DNA of 38,459 bases from NCBI RefSeq assembly GCF_029868325.1, contig NZ_JARWNW010000315.1, positions 1 through 38,459 of the forward strand. The letters run 5' to 3'. Below the pieces are notes generated by a model. The model did no database searches, had not been told where the DNA came from, and saw nothing but the letters and a program-made list of their open reading frames with translations. The stretch comes from Nocardia carnea (GTDB lineage Bacteria; Actinomycetota; Actinomycetes; Mycobacteriales; Mycobacteriaceae). Shown here piece by piece: positions 24,442-32,888 of this stretch. Position numbers and translations under genes: made by a program. The first letter of the stretch is position 1; every line of letters starts with the position of its first letter.

Positions 24442-24975
24442 ATGACCACTGTCACCGTGGACCGGGCCGGACTGTGGGACGCCGAAGCGCTCAGCGATGT
24501 CGCCGCTGCGACCTTCCCGCTCGCCTGCCCACCGGGTACCGATCCCGACGATATCGGCGTATTCGTCGCGGATGTACTGTCCGGCGAACGGTTCGGCGAA
24601 TACCTGTCGGATCCGGCCCGCACCGTGCTCAAAGCGGTCGCCGACGACGAGATCGTGGGCTACGCCATCCTCAACGGGGACATGCCGGACGATCCCTCGG
24701 TGGCAGCGGCGATAGCGCTCGACCCGGTGCTGGAGATCAGCAAGATGTATGTCCTGCCGGGCCACCACGGCGTGGGGGTGTCCGCCGCGCTCATGCGGGC
24801 AGCACTGGAACGTGCCCGCGGCGCGGACTACGCCGGGGTCTGGCTGGGCGTGAACCAGCAGAACCTGCGCGCGCAACGTTTCTACGCCAAGTACGGGTTC
24901 GAGCAGGTGGGCACCAGAACCTTCACCGTCGGCCGTCAGGTGCACCACGATTATGTGCTGCGCCTGGTGTTCTGA
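24442..24975 (+). CDS. GNAT-family N-acetyltransferase
   Basis: 177 residues with the GNAT fold: LEISKMYVLPGHHGVGVSAALMRAALERA (about 98-126) contains the acetyl-CoA pyrophosphate loop in a modified form (HHGVGVSA where Q/RxxGxG/A is usual), and GVWLGVNQQNLRAQRFYAKYGFEQVGTRTF is motif B. From memory it corresponds in position to Rv2669 of M. tuberculosis and begins the conserved core block of this window. It is divergent from the monooxygenase, 176 bases away; I see no clear operator there. The substrate is unknown. Confidence 0.93.
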   Translation: MTTVTVDRAGLWDAEALSDVAAATFPLACPPGTDPDDIGVFVADVLSGERFGEYLSDPARTVLKAVADDEIVGYAILNGDMPDDPSVAAAIALDPVLEISKMYVLPGHHGVGVSAALMRAALERARGADYAGVWLGVNQQNLRAQRFYAKYGFEQVGTRTFTVGRQVHHDYVLRLVF

Positions 24976-24986
24976 CCGCGGCGGTC

Positions 24987-25802
24987 TCAGCCGAGCATGC
25001 GCGCCTCGAGCGCGTCGATCTCGGCGGCGCTCAGTCCCAGACCCTCGCTGACGTAGCGGTCGAAATTGCCGTAGCTGCGCTGAACCTGGTCGAAGGCCGA
25101 ATCGAGCCACGCCTGCTCGACCCCGGCCAGCCCGTCACCGGGTGCGGCGTGGCGGTAATGATTGGACAGCAGGAAATCCGCGGTGACGGTATCGCGGTCC
25201 ACGCCGAGAACGGTGAGCAGTACCGCCGCCACCCAGCCGGTGCGGTCCTTGCCCGCGGTGCAGTGGAACAGAACGGACCCGCCGTCGGGGGCATGGCCGG
25301 TCTCGATGATATCCCGGAGCACCGCGGCCACCGCCTGGTTCGCGCCCGGAGCGGTGATGAAGGCCCGGTACAGATCGGCCCCGCCGGCCAGGGTCGACAT
25401 CAGCTCCGGCAGCGGGGCGGCGCCGATCACGTCGTACCAGTTGGCCTGGGCGCCCGCCGGAATCCGGTCGGGGGCGAGGGCGCGCTCATACACCGTGCGC
25501 AGATCGTCGACCTGCCGGACTCCCAGCCGGTTCAGTTCGGCCAGATCGGCCGGGGTGAGATCGGTGAGCTGATCGGTGCGGAAGGCGATTCCGGTGCGGA
25601 CGGTCCGGCCGTCGGCGGTGCGGTAGCCGCCCACGTCCCGGGCATTCGGGGCGCCGGCCAGATGCAGCGACCGATCCACCTGGAGCAGCTCGGCGGCGGC
25701 CGGCGGATCGGCGAGGCCCACCGCCGTCGCGGGACCGAATCCGACCAGCAGGCCCGCGAGTACCGCGGCCGGTACGCGCGCGCAACGATGAACCATGGCC
25801 AT
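24987..25802 (-). CDS. Secreted tyrosine/serine protein phosphatase
   Basis: 271 residues from ATG 25802, with GGGGAG about 8 bases upstream. Residues 1-31 look like a signal peptide (basic MAMVHRCARV, hydrophobic core, cleavage near GLA before DPP). The mature enzyme has NARDVGGY (53-60) and the phosphatase loop HCTAGKDRTG (180-189) with nucleophile Cys181 and Arg187, as in the PtpB-like family of atypical dual-specificity phosphatases in mycobacteria and Nocardia; some of these also act on phosphoinositides. It lies between the GNAT and ZapE genes, where I do not recall a phosphatase in M. tuberculosis. Export suggests action outside the cell, possibly on host targets; that is inference. 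Confidence 0.9.
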   Translation of the reverse strand: MAMVHRCARVPAAVLAGLLVGFGPATAVGLADPPAAAELLQVDRSLHLAGAPNARDVGGYRTADGRTVRTGIAFRTDQLTDLTPADLAELNRLGVRQVDDLRTVYERALAPDRIPAGAQANWYDVIGAAPLPELMSTLAGGADLYRAFITAPGANQAVAAVLRDIIETGHAPDGGSVLFHCTAGKDRTGWVAAVLLTVLGVDRDTVTADFLLSNHYRHAAPGDGLAGVEQAWLDSAFDQVQRSYGNFDRYVSEGLGLSAAEIDALEARMLG

Positions 25803-25943
25803 GGCCGGACTCCCCTCGATATTCGACGGCATCCCCCGAGGGGCGCCCGGTTCAGCAAACCAACCGCGAGCCACGAGGTCAACCACGTAACGGCGTGGCG
25901 CCGCGCGTCCCCGGACCACGCGCCCGACGGTCATCCGATGCGG

Positions 25944-26960
25944 TCAGGCCGCGACCTCGAACCGGGACAGCGCCAGCAGTCGGGAGATCGCCCGCAGATA
26001 CTTCTTGCGGTACCCGCCGTCCAGCATCTCCTGGGAGAAGATCTCGTCGAGCTTCGCCCCGGATACGGTGACGGGTGTACCGGCGTCGTAGAGCCGGTCG
26101 GCCAGCACCACCAGGCGCAATGCGACGGCCTGGTCGGTCACCGGATGTACGCCCGAGATCAGCACCGCGGGCACCCCGTCGACGAGTGCGCCGTACTTGG
26201 ACGGATGCAGGGTGCTGAGATGCCGCAGCAGGGCGTCGAAATCGTCGAGGGTCGCGCCGGGTGTCGCCGCCGCGCGATCCGCCAATTGTTCCGGGCTGCT
26301 CGGTTCGGGGGCGGGCGGCAGATCGCGGTGCCGGTAATCGGGACCGTCCACCCGCACCGTATCGAAGATCGAGCCCAGCTTCTTGATCTCGCGCAGGAAA
26401 TCCTGGGCGGCGAAGCGGCCTTCCCCGAGCTGCCCGGGCAGGGTGTTGGAGGTGGCCGCGATGGAGACACCGGCCGCGGAGAGTTCGGTGAGCAGGCGGG
26501 ACACCAGCATCGTATCGCCGGGATCGTCCAGTTCGAACTCGTCGATGCACAGCACGCTGTTGGCCGACAGCCGCTCCACCGCGTTGGTGAAACCGAGCGC
26601 GCCCACGAGGTTGGTGAGCTCACCGAAGGTACCGAACGATTTCGGCGCCGGGGCGCTGTGGAAGATCGAGGCCAGCAGGTGGGTTTTGCCGACACCGAAC
26701 CCGCCGTCCAGGTACAGGCCGGCCCCCTGGGCCTGTTTCTTCTTGCCGAACAGCGATTTCTTGTGCGAGGCCTTGTGGATGGCGGCGACCTTGCCGGCGA
26801 ATGCCCGGCCCGCGGCCACCGCCGCGGCCTGGCTCGGCTCGTTGGGGTCGGGAATGTAGGTGTCGAAACCGACCTCGTCGAACATGGGCGGCGGCACCAT
26901 CTGGGCGACCAACTGGTCGGCGGGGACCTCCGGGCGGCGGTCGACGAGGCGTTCTTGCAT
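25944..26960 (-). CDS. zapE: ZapE/AFG1-like ATPase
   Basis: 338 residues. Walker A GGFGVGKTH (86-94), Walker B LCIDEFEL (137-144) and sensor ATSNTLP (169-175) are the signature of the AFG1/ZapE family of AAA-like ATPases. These act in cell division at the Z-ring in proteobacteria and in membrane-protein quality control in mitochondria. It matches the position of Rv2670c from memory. The ATG at 26960 is preceded by TAGGCT with 6 bases between, so the mRNA is probably leaderless. Its start lies only 35 bases from the divergent reductase start. Confidence 0.93.
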   Translation of the reverse strand: MQERLVDRRPEVPADQLVAQMVPPPMFDEVGFDTYIPDPNEPSQAAAVAAGRAFAGKVAAIHKASHKKSLFGKKKQAQGAGLYLDGGFGVGKTHLLASIFHSAPAPKSFGTFGELTNLVGALGFTNAVERLSANSVLCIDEFELDDPGDTMLVSRLLTELSAAGVSIAATSNTLPGQLGEGRFAAQDFLREIKKLGSIFDTVRVDGPDYRHRDLPPAPEPSSPEQLADRAAATPGATLDDFDALLRHLSTLHPSKYGALVDGVPAVLISGVHPVTDQAVALRLVVLADRLYDAGTPVTVSGAKLDEIFSQEMLDGGYRKKYLRAISRLLALSRFEVAA

Positions 26961-26995
26961 GGATGCAGCCTAATGACGTGATATGAGCTGTTGTT

Positions 26996-27760
26996 ATGCA
27001 GCGTAGCCCCGATGCGATCCAGCTCACAGACCTCGACAACGAGGCCCTGACCGATCTGTACGCCTATCCGGCCGAACGGGAACGGAGTTGGCTACGCGTC
27101 AATTTCGTCGCCAGTATCGATGGTGCGGTGACGGGGACGGGCGGGGTGTCGGAATTCCTCGGCACACCGGCCGACAAACGGGTGTTCCATCTACTGCGCG
27201 AACTCGCCGAGGTGGTGCTCGTCGGTGCGGGGACCGTCCGCGCCGAGAACTACGGCGGCGCCCAGACCGACCCGCACTTTCGTCGCGACCTGTATCTCCG
27301 GGGTGTGGGCGGCCATCCGGACGGTGCCCCGCCGCCGATCGCGATCGTCACCGCATCCGCCGCGGTGGACCCGGCGCACCGGGTGATCACCACGGCCGTC
27401 ACCCCGACGCTGATCCTGACCACCGCCGCCGCACCGTCCGCATGGAAGCGAGCGCTCGCGGACGCGGGCGCGGAGGTGCTCGAGGTCGGGGACCGTCTCA
27501 TCGAGCCGCACGCCCTGCCGGCCGCGCTCGCCGCCCGCGGGTTGCGGCGCATCCTGTGCGAGGGCGGGCCGCAGTTGTTCGGGGCGCTGGCGGGAGCAGG
27601 TGCCGTCGACGAGCTCTGCCTGACCACCGCGCCGCTGCTCATCGGCGGCGGGGCGCGGCGGATCGCGGTATCGCATGAGGAATTCGCCCGCCGGATGACC
27701 CCGGCGCATGTGCTGTTCGATACCGACGGAACGGTCCTCACCCGCTGGGTCCGGGCATGA
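26996..27760 (+). CDS. RibD C-terminal-like pyrimidine reductase/dihydrofolate-reductase-fold protein
   Basis: 254 residues of the RibD_C fold. Typical motifs are WLRVNFVASIDGAVTG, VVLVGAGTVRAENYG, then ILCEGGPQLFGALAGAGAVDELCLTTAPLLIGGGARR. There is no deaminase domain, so it is not a bifunctional RibD. It matches the position of Rv2671 from memory, whose product is often annotated RibD but has been reported to have dihydrofolate-reductase-like ability. NADPH is the expected donor. It diverges from zapE. No Shine-Dalgarno is visible before the ATG at 26996. Confidence 0.9.
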   Translation: MQRSPDAIQLTDLDNEALTDLYAYPAERERSWLRVNFVASIDGAVTGTGGVSEFLGTPADKRVFHLLRELAEVVLVGAGTVRAENYGGAQTDPHFRRDLYLRGVGGHPDGAPPPIAIVTASAAVDPAHRVITTAVTPTLILTTAAAPSAWKRALADAGAEVLEVGDRLIEPHALPAALAARGLRRILCEGGPQLFGALAGAGAVDELCLTTAPLLIGGGARRIAVSHEEFARRMTPAHVLFDTDGTVLTRWVRA

Positions 27761-28175
27761 TTCCCGGGCCGCAGCCGGTCCGCCCGCCGAGCGATATCGC
27801 CGGTCTTCGCCGAGCGACAGGGTCGCTGGGACAGCGGCCGGATGTCGGCGAAGCCGGAGGTATCCAGCAAGAGCACGTATTCCGTACCCGCTCGCCCTCG
27901 GCGGACTGCGCTACTCGGGTGCACGGCCGTCACCGCAGACGCACGGCGGACTCCCTGTGACGCCTGGGATCGCTCCACTCGAAATCCTCACGCGACTCCA
28001 CCCCGGGCATGCCCACCGGCCTGCACACGCAGGTAGGTGGACTCCGTGCGAGCACGGCGATCATCCGCTGGGCGAGCACAGCGGACAGCTGGGAGCGGCG
28101 ATACCAGGCGGAGTAACGCACGCCGGCGGTGTCCCGCTCAGGCGAATCCAGACCGGACCTGGCAGGCTGTAACGC
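27761..28175. other. Intergenic region without recognised gene
   Basis: These 415 bases hold short open frames on both strands but none with a family resemblance, ribosome site or convincing start. It presumably carries the promoter of the lipoprotein hydrolase that follows; I see no clear hexamer pair. Confidence 0.5.
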
Positions 28176-29726
28176 ATGCGCTGGACTCGGGCAGTGGTGC
28201 CGGCCTCGGCACTCTTGATCATGATCGCCGGCTGCGGCGCCGGACCTTCGGACCGTCCGCATGTCGCTGTCGAACGTCCGCCGGTACCAGGCGATTCCGC
28301 GCCCTCGGCCGAGGTTCCGCCGCCGCCCGCGGCCGAGGTTCCGAAAAACGAGCTGGCCTGGCGCGACTGCACCCGCGAGACATTCGACGAGCTCGGCCTG
28401 GGCCCCGGGCCCAGCGGTCTGGTACTCGAATGCGCGGATTTCTCCACCCCGATCGACACCGCGGGCACGGTGCGCGGCAATTTCCGTGCCGGGGCGCTGC
28501 GCGCACGCCTCCCGCAGACCCCCGCCGACGCACCCCCGCTGGTCCTGACCTCCGGTGTCGACCGCTCGTCCACCGCCACCCTCGCGGGCATGGCCACCGG
28601 GCCCGCCGGTGCGCTGCTGGCCGCCCGGCCTGTCGTCGCGGTGGACCGCCGCGGTATCGGCAGCTCCCAGGCGATCGACTGCCTGCCCGACGATATCCGC
28701 ACCGGCCTGCAGGACAACGCGCAATTCGCGCCCGGGGGCGACCCGGTGGCCGCCATGGTCGACATGTCCCGGAACGGAACCATCGCGTGCCGGGATTTCC
28801 TGCAGCCCTACGACGGCACCTTCGACGCCGCCCACGCCGCCGACGATATCGAGCAGCTGCGCCGGGAATGGGATGTCGAGCACATCGCGCTCCTGGGCAC
28901 GGGCAGCGGCGCCCAGGTCGGTCTCGAGTACGGGCGCAAATACGGTGATCGGCTCGCCCGGCTGGTCCTCGACTCCCCCACCCCCGTCGGCGTGGACACC
29001 GTCACCCGCACCGAAACCGCGGTCCAGGGGGCGGAAGCGGCATTGAGCGCGTTCGCGCAACAGTGCGCCGGGATCGCCTGTTCGCTCGGTCCCGACCCGC
29101 GGGCGAAGGTGACCGAACTGGTCGGCAAGGCCGCCGCCGGCCAGCTGGGCGACATTTCGGCAAACGCGGTCCGCACCGCGGTGACCGGCTTCCTCGGCAG
29201 CCCGCGCGCCGACCAGTCGAGCCGGGTCGCCGAACTGGCCGATGCGCTGTCCGCGGCGGACCGGGGCGATCGGGGCCCGCTGCAGGCGATCATCGACCGG
29301 CAGGAGGAGGCCACCGCCGGCGACGGCCAATTCGTCAACAGCTGCACCGATATGCCGCAGCCGCCGCCCGCGCCCCAGGTGACCGATCTGTCGGCGATCT
29401 GGGCCGAGAAGTATCCCGCATTCGGCCGGTCGGCCGCAGTGTCGATGCTGGTCTGCTCGGCGTGGCCGGTGAACGAGGCGCCGCCCGCGCTGGAGAAACT
29501 GGAGCTGCCGGTACTGGTTCTGTCCGGCGCCGCGGACCCGGTCACCGGCGCCGCCCAGGCCTCGGTGACCGGCGCACTCGGCGCCGCCGGCGCCCGGCAT
29601 TCGACCATGATCTGGCAGGGCTGGGGTCATCCGGTCAGCGCCCATTCCGGGTGTGCGCAGACTGCCGTCGTCGAATACCTGAAGGACGGCAAACTCCCGG
29701 GCGACGGAACCGCCTGCCCGGCCTGA
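28176..29726 (+). CDS. TAP-like alpha/beta-hydrolase lipoprotein (putative secreted peptidase)
   Basis: 516 residues. The signal peptide ends in lipobox MIAGC (Cys20), so it is a cell-envelope lipoprotein; a Pro-rich linker follows to about 56. The hydrolase has VVAVDRRGIGSSQ (153-165), nucleophile Ser244 in LLGTGSGAQ (239-247), Asp454 (LSGAADPVT) and His485 (GWGHPVS), the triad of the TAP-like peptidase family, related to tripeptidyl aminopeptidase. It has many cysteines (for example 65, 86, 169, 205, 297, 302, 390, 427, 493 and 514), suggesting disulphides. It corresponds in position to Rv2672, a possible secreted protease, from memory. The substrate is unproven. Confidence 0.92.
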   Translation: MRWTRAVVPASALLIMIAGCGAGPSDRPHVAVERPPVPGDSAPSAEVPPPPAAEVPKNELAWRDCTRETFDELGLGPGPSGLVLECADFSTPIDTAGTVRGNFRAGALRARLPQTPADAPPLVLTSGVDRSSTATLAGMATGPAGALLAARPVVAVDRRGIGSSQAIDCLPDDIRTGLQDNAQFAPGGDPVAAMVDMSRNGTIACRDFLQPYDGTFDAAHAADDIEQLRREWDVEHIALLGTGSGAQVGLEYGRKYGDRLARLVLDSPTPVGVDTVTRTETAVQGAEAALSAFAQQCAGIACSLGPDPRAKVTELVGKAAAGQLGDISANAVRTAVTGFLGSPRADQSSRVAELADALSAADRGDRGPLQAIIDRQEEATAGDGQFVNSCTDMPQPPPAPQVTDLSAIWAEKYPAFGRSAAVSMLVCSAWPVNEAPPALEKLELPVLVLSGAADPVTGAAQASVTGALGAAGARHSTMIWQGWGHPVSAHSGCAQTAVVEYLKDGKLPGDGTACPA

Positions 29727-29807
29727 CCACCGTCCGCACCGCCCGGCCCGATGTGCGTCTGACCGGCGCGTCGAGGGTGGGTCCCGGCAACACCACGGCA
29801 CCGTCCG

Positions 29808-31154
29808 GTGTACCGTGCCGTGGTGTTCCTTCGACAGCTCGAGCCCCGCACCGCTCGAACCACCGCCGACGTGATCCGGTTCGCGCTCTGGCCGCTGGCA
29901 ATCATGACCGTGCTGAACCGGGTGTTCATCAAGGCTGTCAACGGTTTCGTCACCGACGACTACAAGCCGGTGTATCAAGCCTCGCTGGACTTCCTGAACG
30001 GGCGTGAGGTCTACACGGCGAATTTCGATTCAGTGGACCCGCACTACCTGTATCCGCCCAGCGGCACCCTGCTGATCGCCCCGATCGCGGTGATCGACTA
30101 CGAGAAGTCGCGCTGGCTGTTCATCCTGCTCAATGCGGTCGCGATCCTCATCGCCTGGTATCTGCTGCTCAAACTGTTCAACTACACGCTGCGGTCGATC
30201 GCCGCACCGGCGCTGCTGCTGGCAATGTTCATGTCCGAGACGGTGATCAACACACTGGTGTTCACCAACGTCAACGGTTGCCTGCTCCTCGCCGAGATGC
30301 TGTTCCTGATGCTGCTGCTACAGAGACGCGATCTCTGGGCCGGCGTGATCCTCGGCTTGAGTATGGCGGTCAAACCGACCCTGGCGCCCCTGCTGTTGAT
30401 AGCTCTGGTGCGCAAACAGTGGACACTGGTCGCCACCGCGGTGGCAGTGCCGATCGTGCTCACCGGTGTGGCCTGGCCGCTGTCCAAGGATCCGGAGGCG
30501 TTCTTCTCCCGGACCACCCCGTACCTGATGGAGACCCGCGACTACTTCAACAGCTCCATCCCCGGCAACGCCGAGTACTACGGGTTGCCGCCGTGGTTGA
30601 TGTGGGGCATCCGCGGGACCATGGCGGTACTGGTGCTGATCGCGCTGTGGATTCTGTACCGGTACTACCGCAAGGACGAGCTGTTCTTCGTCACGACCGC
30701 CTCCGGTCTGCTGCTCACCGCCGAGTTCCTGCTGCTGTCGCTCGGGCAGATGTACTACTCGATGCTGCTGTTCCCGTTCCTCATGTCGGTGGTGCTGCGC
30801 AATTCGGTACTGCGCAACTGGCCGGCCTGGCTGGCGGTATTCGGGTTCATGTCCTACGACAAATGGCTGTCGGACCGCTGGCCCGATATCGGCCGCAACC
30901 TCGAATACCTGCGGATCACCTTCGGCTGGGGTCTGCTGCTGATCGTGGTGTTCTGCGTCCTCGGCGACCGGTACCTGGCCGCCCGCAGATCCGGTCGGCT
31001 GCCGCATCTGGACCCGGAGTGGATGGCGACCGCACCCGATTCCCGGGAGACCACCGACGCACCCGCGGTCCCCAGCGGCGGCCGGGAGGAACGGCCCGCC
31101 GATCCGGCACCGGTTGCGTCCCGGCTCGCCGAACCCCAGAGCGTGCGCGGCTGA
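29808..31154 (+). CDS. aftC: Alpha-(1->3)-arabinofuranosyltransferase AftC
   Basis: 448 residues with about ten membrane helices, GT-C fold. The strongest match is VTDDYKPVY (48-56) with the essential Asp pair, followed by VDPHYLYPPSGTLL, LVFTNVNGC, VKPTLAPLLL, TRDYFNSSIPGN, YYSMLLFPFLM and RNWPAWL; all correspond to what I recall of M. tuberculosis AftC (Rv2673). It adds alpha-1,3 branches to arabinan of arabinogalactan and lipoarabinomannan using decaprenyl-phospho-arabinose. The C-terminal about 50 residues are polar and probably cytoplasmic. The start is uncertain: GTG 29808 gives the longest form, but TACCGT at 29811-29816 could drive a leaderless message starting at GTG 29823. It implies an arabinogalactan-containing organism. 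Confidence 0.95.
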   Translation: MYRAVVFLRQLEPRTARTTADVIRFALWPLAIMTVLNRVFIKAVNGFVTDDYKPVYQASLDFLNGREVYTANFDSVDPHYLYPPSGTLLIAPIAVIDYEKSRWLFILLNAVAILIAWYLLLKLFNYTLRSIAAPALLLAMFMSETVINTLVFTNVNGCLLLAEMLFLMLLLQRRDLWAGVILGLSMAVKPTLAPLLLIALVRKQWTLVATAVAVPIVLTGVAWPLSKDPEAFFSRTTPYLMETRDYFNSSIPGNAEYYGLPPWLMWGIRGTMAVLVLIALWILYRYYRKDELFFVTTASGLLLTAEFLLLSLGQMYYSMLLFPFLMSVVLRNSVLRNWPAWLAVFGFMSYDKWLSDRWPDIGRNLEYLRITFGWGLLLIVVFCVLGDRYLAARRSGRLPHLDPEWMATAPDSRETTDAPAVPSGGREERPADPAPVASRLAEPQSVRG

Positions 31155-31197
31155 GCCGATACGAGACGCGGCGGCGGGAGCGTATTAGCGTGGAGGC

Positions 31198-31650
31198 ATG
31201 AGTTCCGACGCGGACGCCACCGATACCTCCCTGCCCGCCCCGAAAATCCAGCTGACCCCGCAGCAGTGGCGGGCCAAACTGGATCCGATGGAGTACGCCG
31301 TGCTCCGGGAAGCCGGCACCGAGCGGCCGTTCACCGGTGAATACACCGACACCACCGCCGAGGGGGTGTACAGCTGCCGGGCCTGCGGTGCCGAACTCTT
31401 CCGCAGTTCCGAGAAGTTCGAATCGCACTGCGGCTGGCCGTCGTTCTTCGATCCGGCGGATTCGGACGCGGTGCTGTTGCGCGCGGACGATTCGCTCGGG
31501 ATGCGCCGTGTCGAAGTGCTGTGCGCCAACTGCCACAGCCACCTCGGACACGTCTTCGAGGGTGAGGGATATCCGACACCCACCGACAAGCGGTACTGCA
31601 TCAACTCGATCTCGCTGCGGCTGCACCCCTCGACCAGCTCAGCGGAGTGA
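31198..31650 (+). CDS. msrB: Peptide-methionine (R)-S-oxide reductase
   Basis: 150 residues, the full MsrB domain. It reduces the R form of methionine sulfoxide in proteins. Zinc cysteines are 60, 63 (CRAC) and 109, 112 (CANC); HCGWPSFF (77-84) forms the substrate pocket; the catalytic Cys134 is in RYCINS. TAGCGT (31186-31191) lies 6 bases before the ATG, so the mRNA may be leaderless; the GGAGG inside that spacer is too close to the ATG to be a good ribosome site. It is convergent with hemQ. Confidence 0.97.
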   Translation: MSSDADATDTSLPAPKIQLTPQQWRAKLDPMEYAVLREAGTERPFTGEYTDTTAEGVYSCRACGAELFRSSEKFESHCGWPSFFDPADSDAVLLRADDSLGMRRVEVLCANCHSHLGHVFEGEGYPTPTDKRYCINSISLRLHPSTSSAE

Positions 31651-31672
31651 GCTCCCCGTTTGCCGATCGGTA

Positions 31673-31733
31673 CGTTACGTAACGACCGCCCGGTTCACAT
31701 GCCCCCATTTTCCGGGGCCCGACCGGGCGGTCG
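31673..31733. terminator. Palindrome and long GC hairpin between convergent msrB and hemQ
   Basis: CGTTACGTAACG (31673-31684) is a perfect 12-base palindrome. It overlaps by two bases a 12-base perfect stem, CGACCGCCCGGT (31683-31694) and ACCGGGCGGTCG (31722-31733), whose loop contains a smaller GCCCC/GGGGC stem. Placed between two gene ends, it probably stops or separates transcription from both sides. No T-tract follows, so intrinsic termination would be of the tractless kind. Confidence 0.55.
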
Positions 31734-31744
31734 GTATCGGTAGG

Positions 31745-32440
31745 TCAGGGCAGCGCGGTGACGAGCTGTTCGATCTCGACTCGCGGGCCGGTGAAGAACG
31801 GGGTCTCCTCCCGGACGTGCATACGCGCCTCGGTCGCCCGCAGATCGCGCATCAGATCGACGATCCGGTGCAGTTCCGGTGCCTCGAACGCGAGGATCCA
31901 CTCGTAGTCGCCGAGGGCGAACGACGCGACGGTGTTGGCTCGCACATCGGCGTATCCGCGTGCTTCCTTACCGTGATCGGCGAGCATCTTGCGGCGTTCG
32001 TCATCGGGCAGCAGGTACCACTCGTAGGACCGGACGAACGGGTACACGCAGATGTAGTTCCCGGGATCCTCCCCCGCCAGGAACGCCGGAACATGGCTCT
32101 TGTTGAACTCCGCCGGGCGATGCAACGCCACATTGCTCCACACCGGGGTGCTGGCCCGGCCCAGTTCGGTGGTTCGCCGGAAATCCGCGTAGGCGGCCTG
32201 CAGATCCTCGACCCGCTCGGCATGGGTCCACACCATGAAATCGGCGTCCGCGCGCATACCGGCCACATCGTAGACGCCGCGGACCACCACATCCCGATCC
32301 GCGAGACCGTCGAAGAACGCCCGGGCCTCCTTGATCGCCGCCGCCCGGTCCTCACCCAGCGCACCCGGCCGTACCTGGTACACGGAGAACATGAGATAGC
32401 GGATGGTGGAGTTGAGAGCCTGGTAATCGAGTCGCGCCAT
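31745..32440 (-). CDS. hemQ: Coproheme decarboxylase HemQ (chlorite dismutase family)
   Basis: 231 residues of the chlorite-dismutase fold. CVYPFVRSYEWYLLP (131-145) contains the reactive Tyr133, and LADHGKEARGY (153-163) the axial His156. The chlorite-dismutating Arg is not in the corresponding position, as expected of a HemQ. It decarboxylates iron-coproporphyrin to heme b, the last step of the coproporphyrin-dependent pathway. With hemY and hemE on the same strand it forms a heme set, though 448 bases separate it from hemY, so it probably has its own promoter. The ATG is at 32440. Confidence 0.96.
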   Translation of the reverse strand: MARLDYQALNSTIRYLMFSVYQVRPGALGEDRAAAIKEARAFFDGLADRDVVVRGVYDVAGMRADADFMVWTHAERVEDLQAAYADFRRTTELGRASTPVWSNVALHRPAEFNKSHVPAFLAGEDPGNYICVYPFVRSYEWYLLPDDERRKMLADHGKEARGYADVRANTVASFALGDYEWILAFEAPELHRIVDLMRDLRATEARMHVREETPFFTGPRVEIEQLVTALP

Positions 32441-32888
32441 ACCCCTATCGTGCCACCCGAACGGAACCGGACCGCCTCCGCGTGTGTTATCTGCGTCGCC
32501 CGGCTCTGTCGAATCCCGGCAGCTCGCACGGCGCGCCGGTTCAGACTTCGGTCAAGATTCGTCACTCCAGCGCTGGACACCCGCTCCCTGGCTCCGCAAC
32601 CGCGACCACCACCGAACGACCGAGGCGGGCGCAGTACACGTGTGGGTATGCCGATGGCGGCACCCCGCGGAGCCGATCGGGTTGCGGATACCGATCGCGC
32701 ACTACGTAACCCACCAGGGCTCACCGACCGCGCCCTACTCCGGCCGAACTCACTCGGAGCTGACGTTCCCGCACCTTATCGATAGCACCCCTCGACTGTG
32801 ACGCCGTCTTCCGCGGCACACCGAGCTGGTTTCGCGCCCAGGTCCCCTGCCCAGTGAGTGCCCGATTCCATCTGCGAAACCGTGTGGG
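32441..32888. other. Intergenic region between hemY and hemQ, no recognised gene
   Basis: 448 bases on the path from hemY to hemQ. The open frames here give no recognisable protein, no good start sites and no RNA gene that I can identify. It should contain the hemQ promoter; CGATAGGGGT directly before the hemQ ATG is the only vaguely -10-like stretch. Confidence 0.5.

Noticed and set aside
24246..26981. A 911-codon plus-strand open frame across several genes
   Set aside because: It runs antisense to the monooxygenase start, phosphatase and zapE and in another frame of the GNAT gene; it has no family resemblance. High G+C makes such frames common.
27930..29978. A 682-codon minus-strand open frame
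   Set aside because: It is antisense to the TAP-like lipoprotein, whose catalytic triad and lipobox are clear; the antisense translation is Gly/Arg-rich and unrecognisable.
32441..32888. Possible enoyl-CoA hydratase or methyltransferase remnant, since other actinomycetes have extra genes in this block
   Set aside because: No frame in the gap resembles either family; no remnant could be supported.
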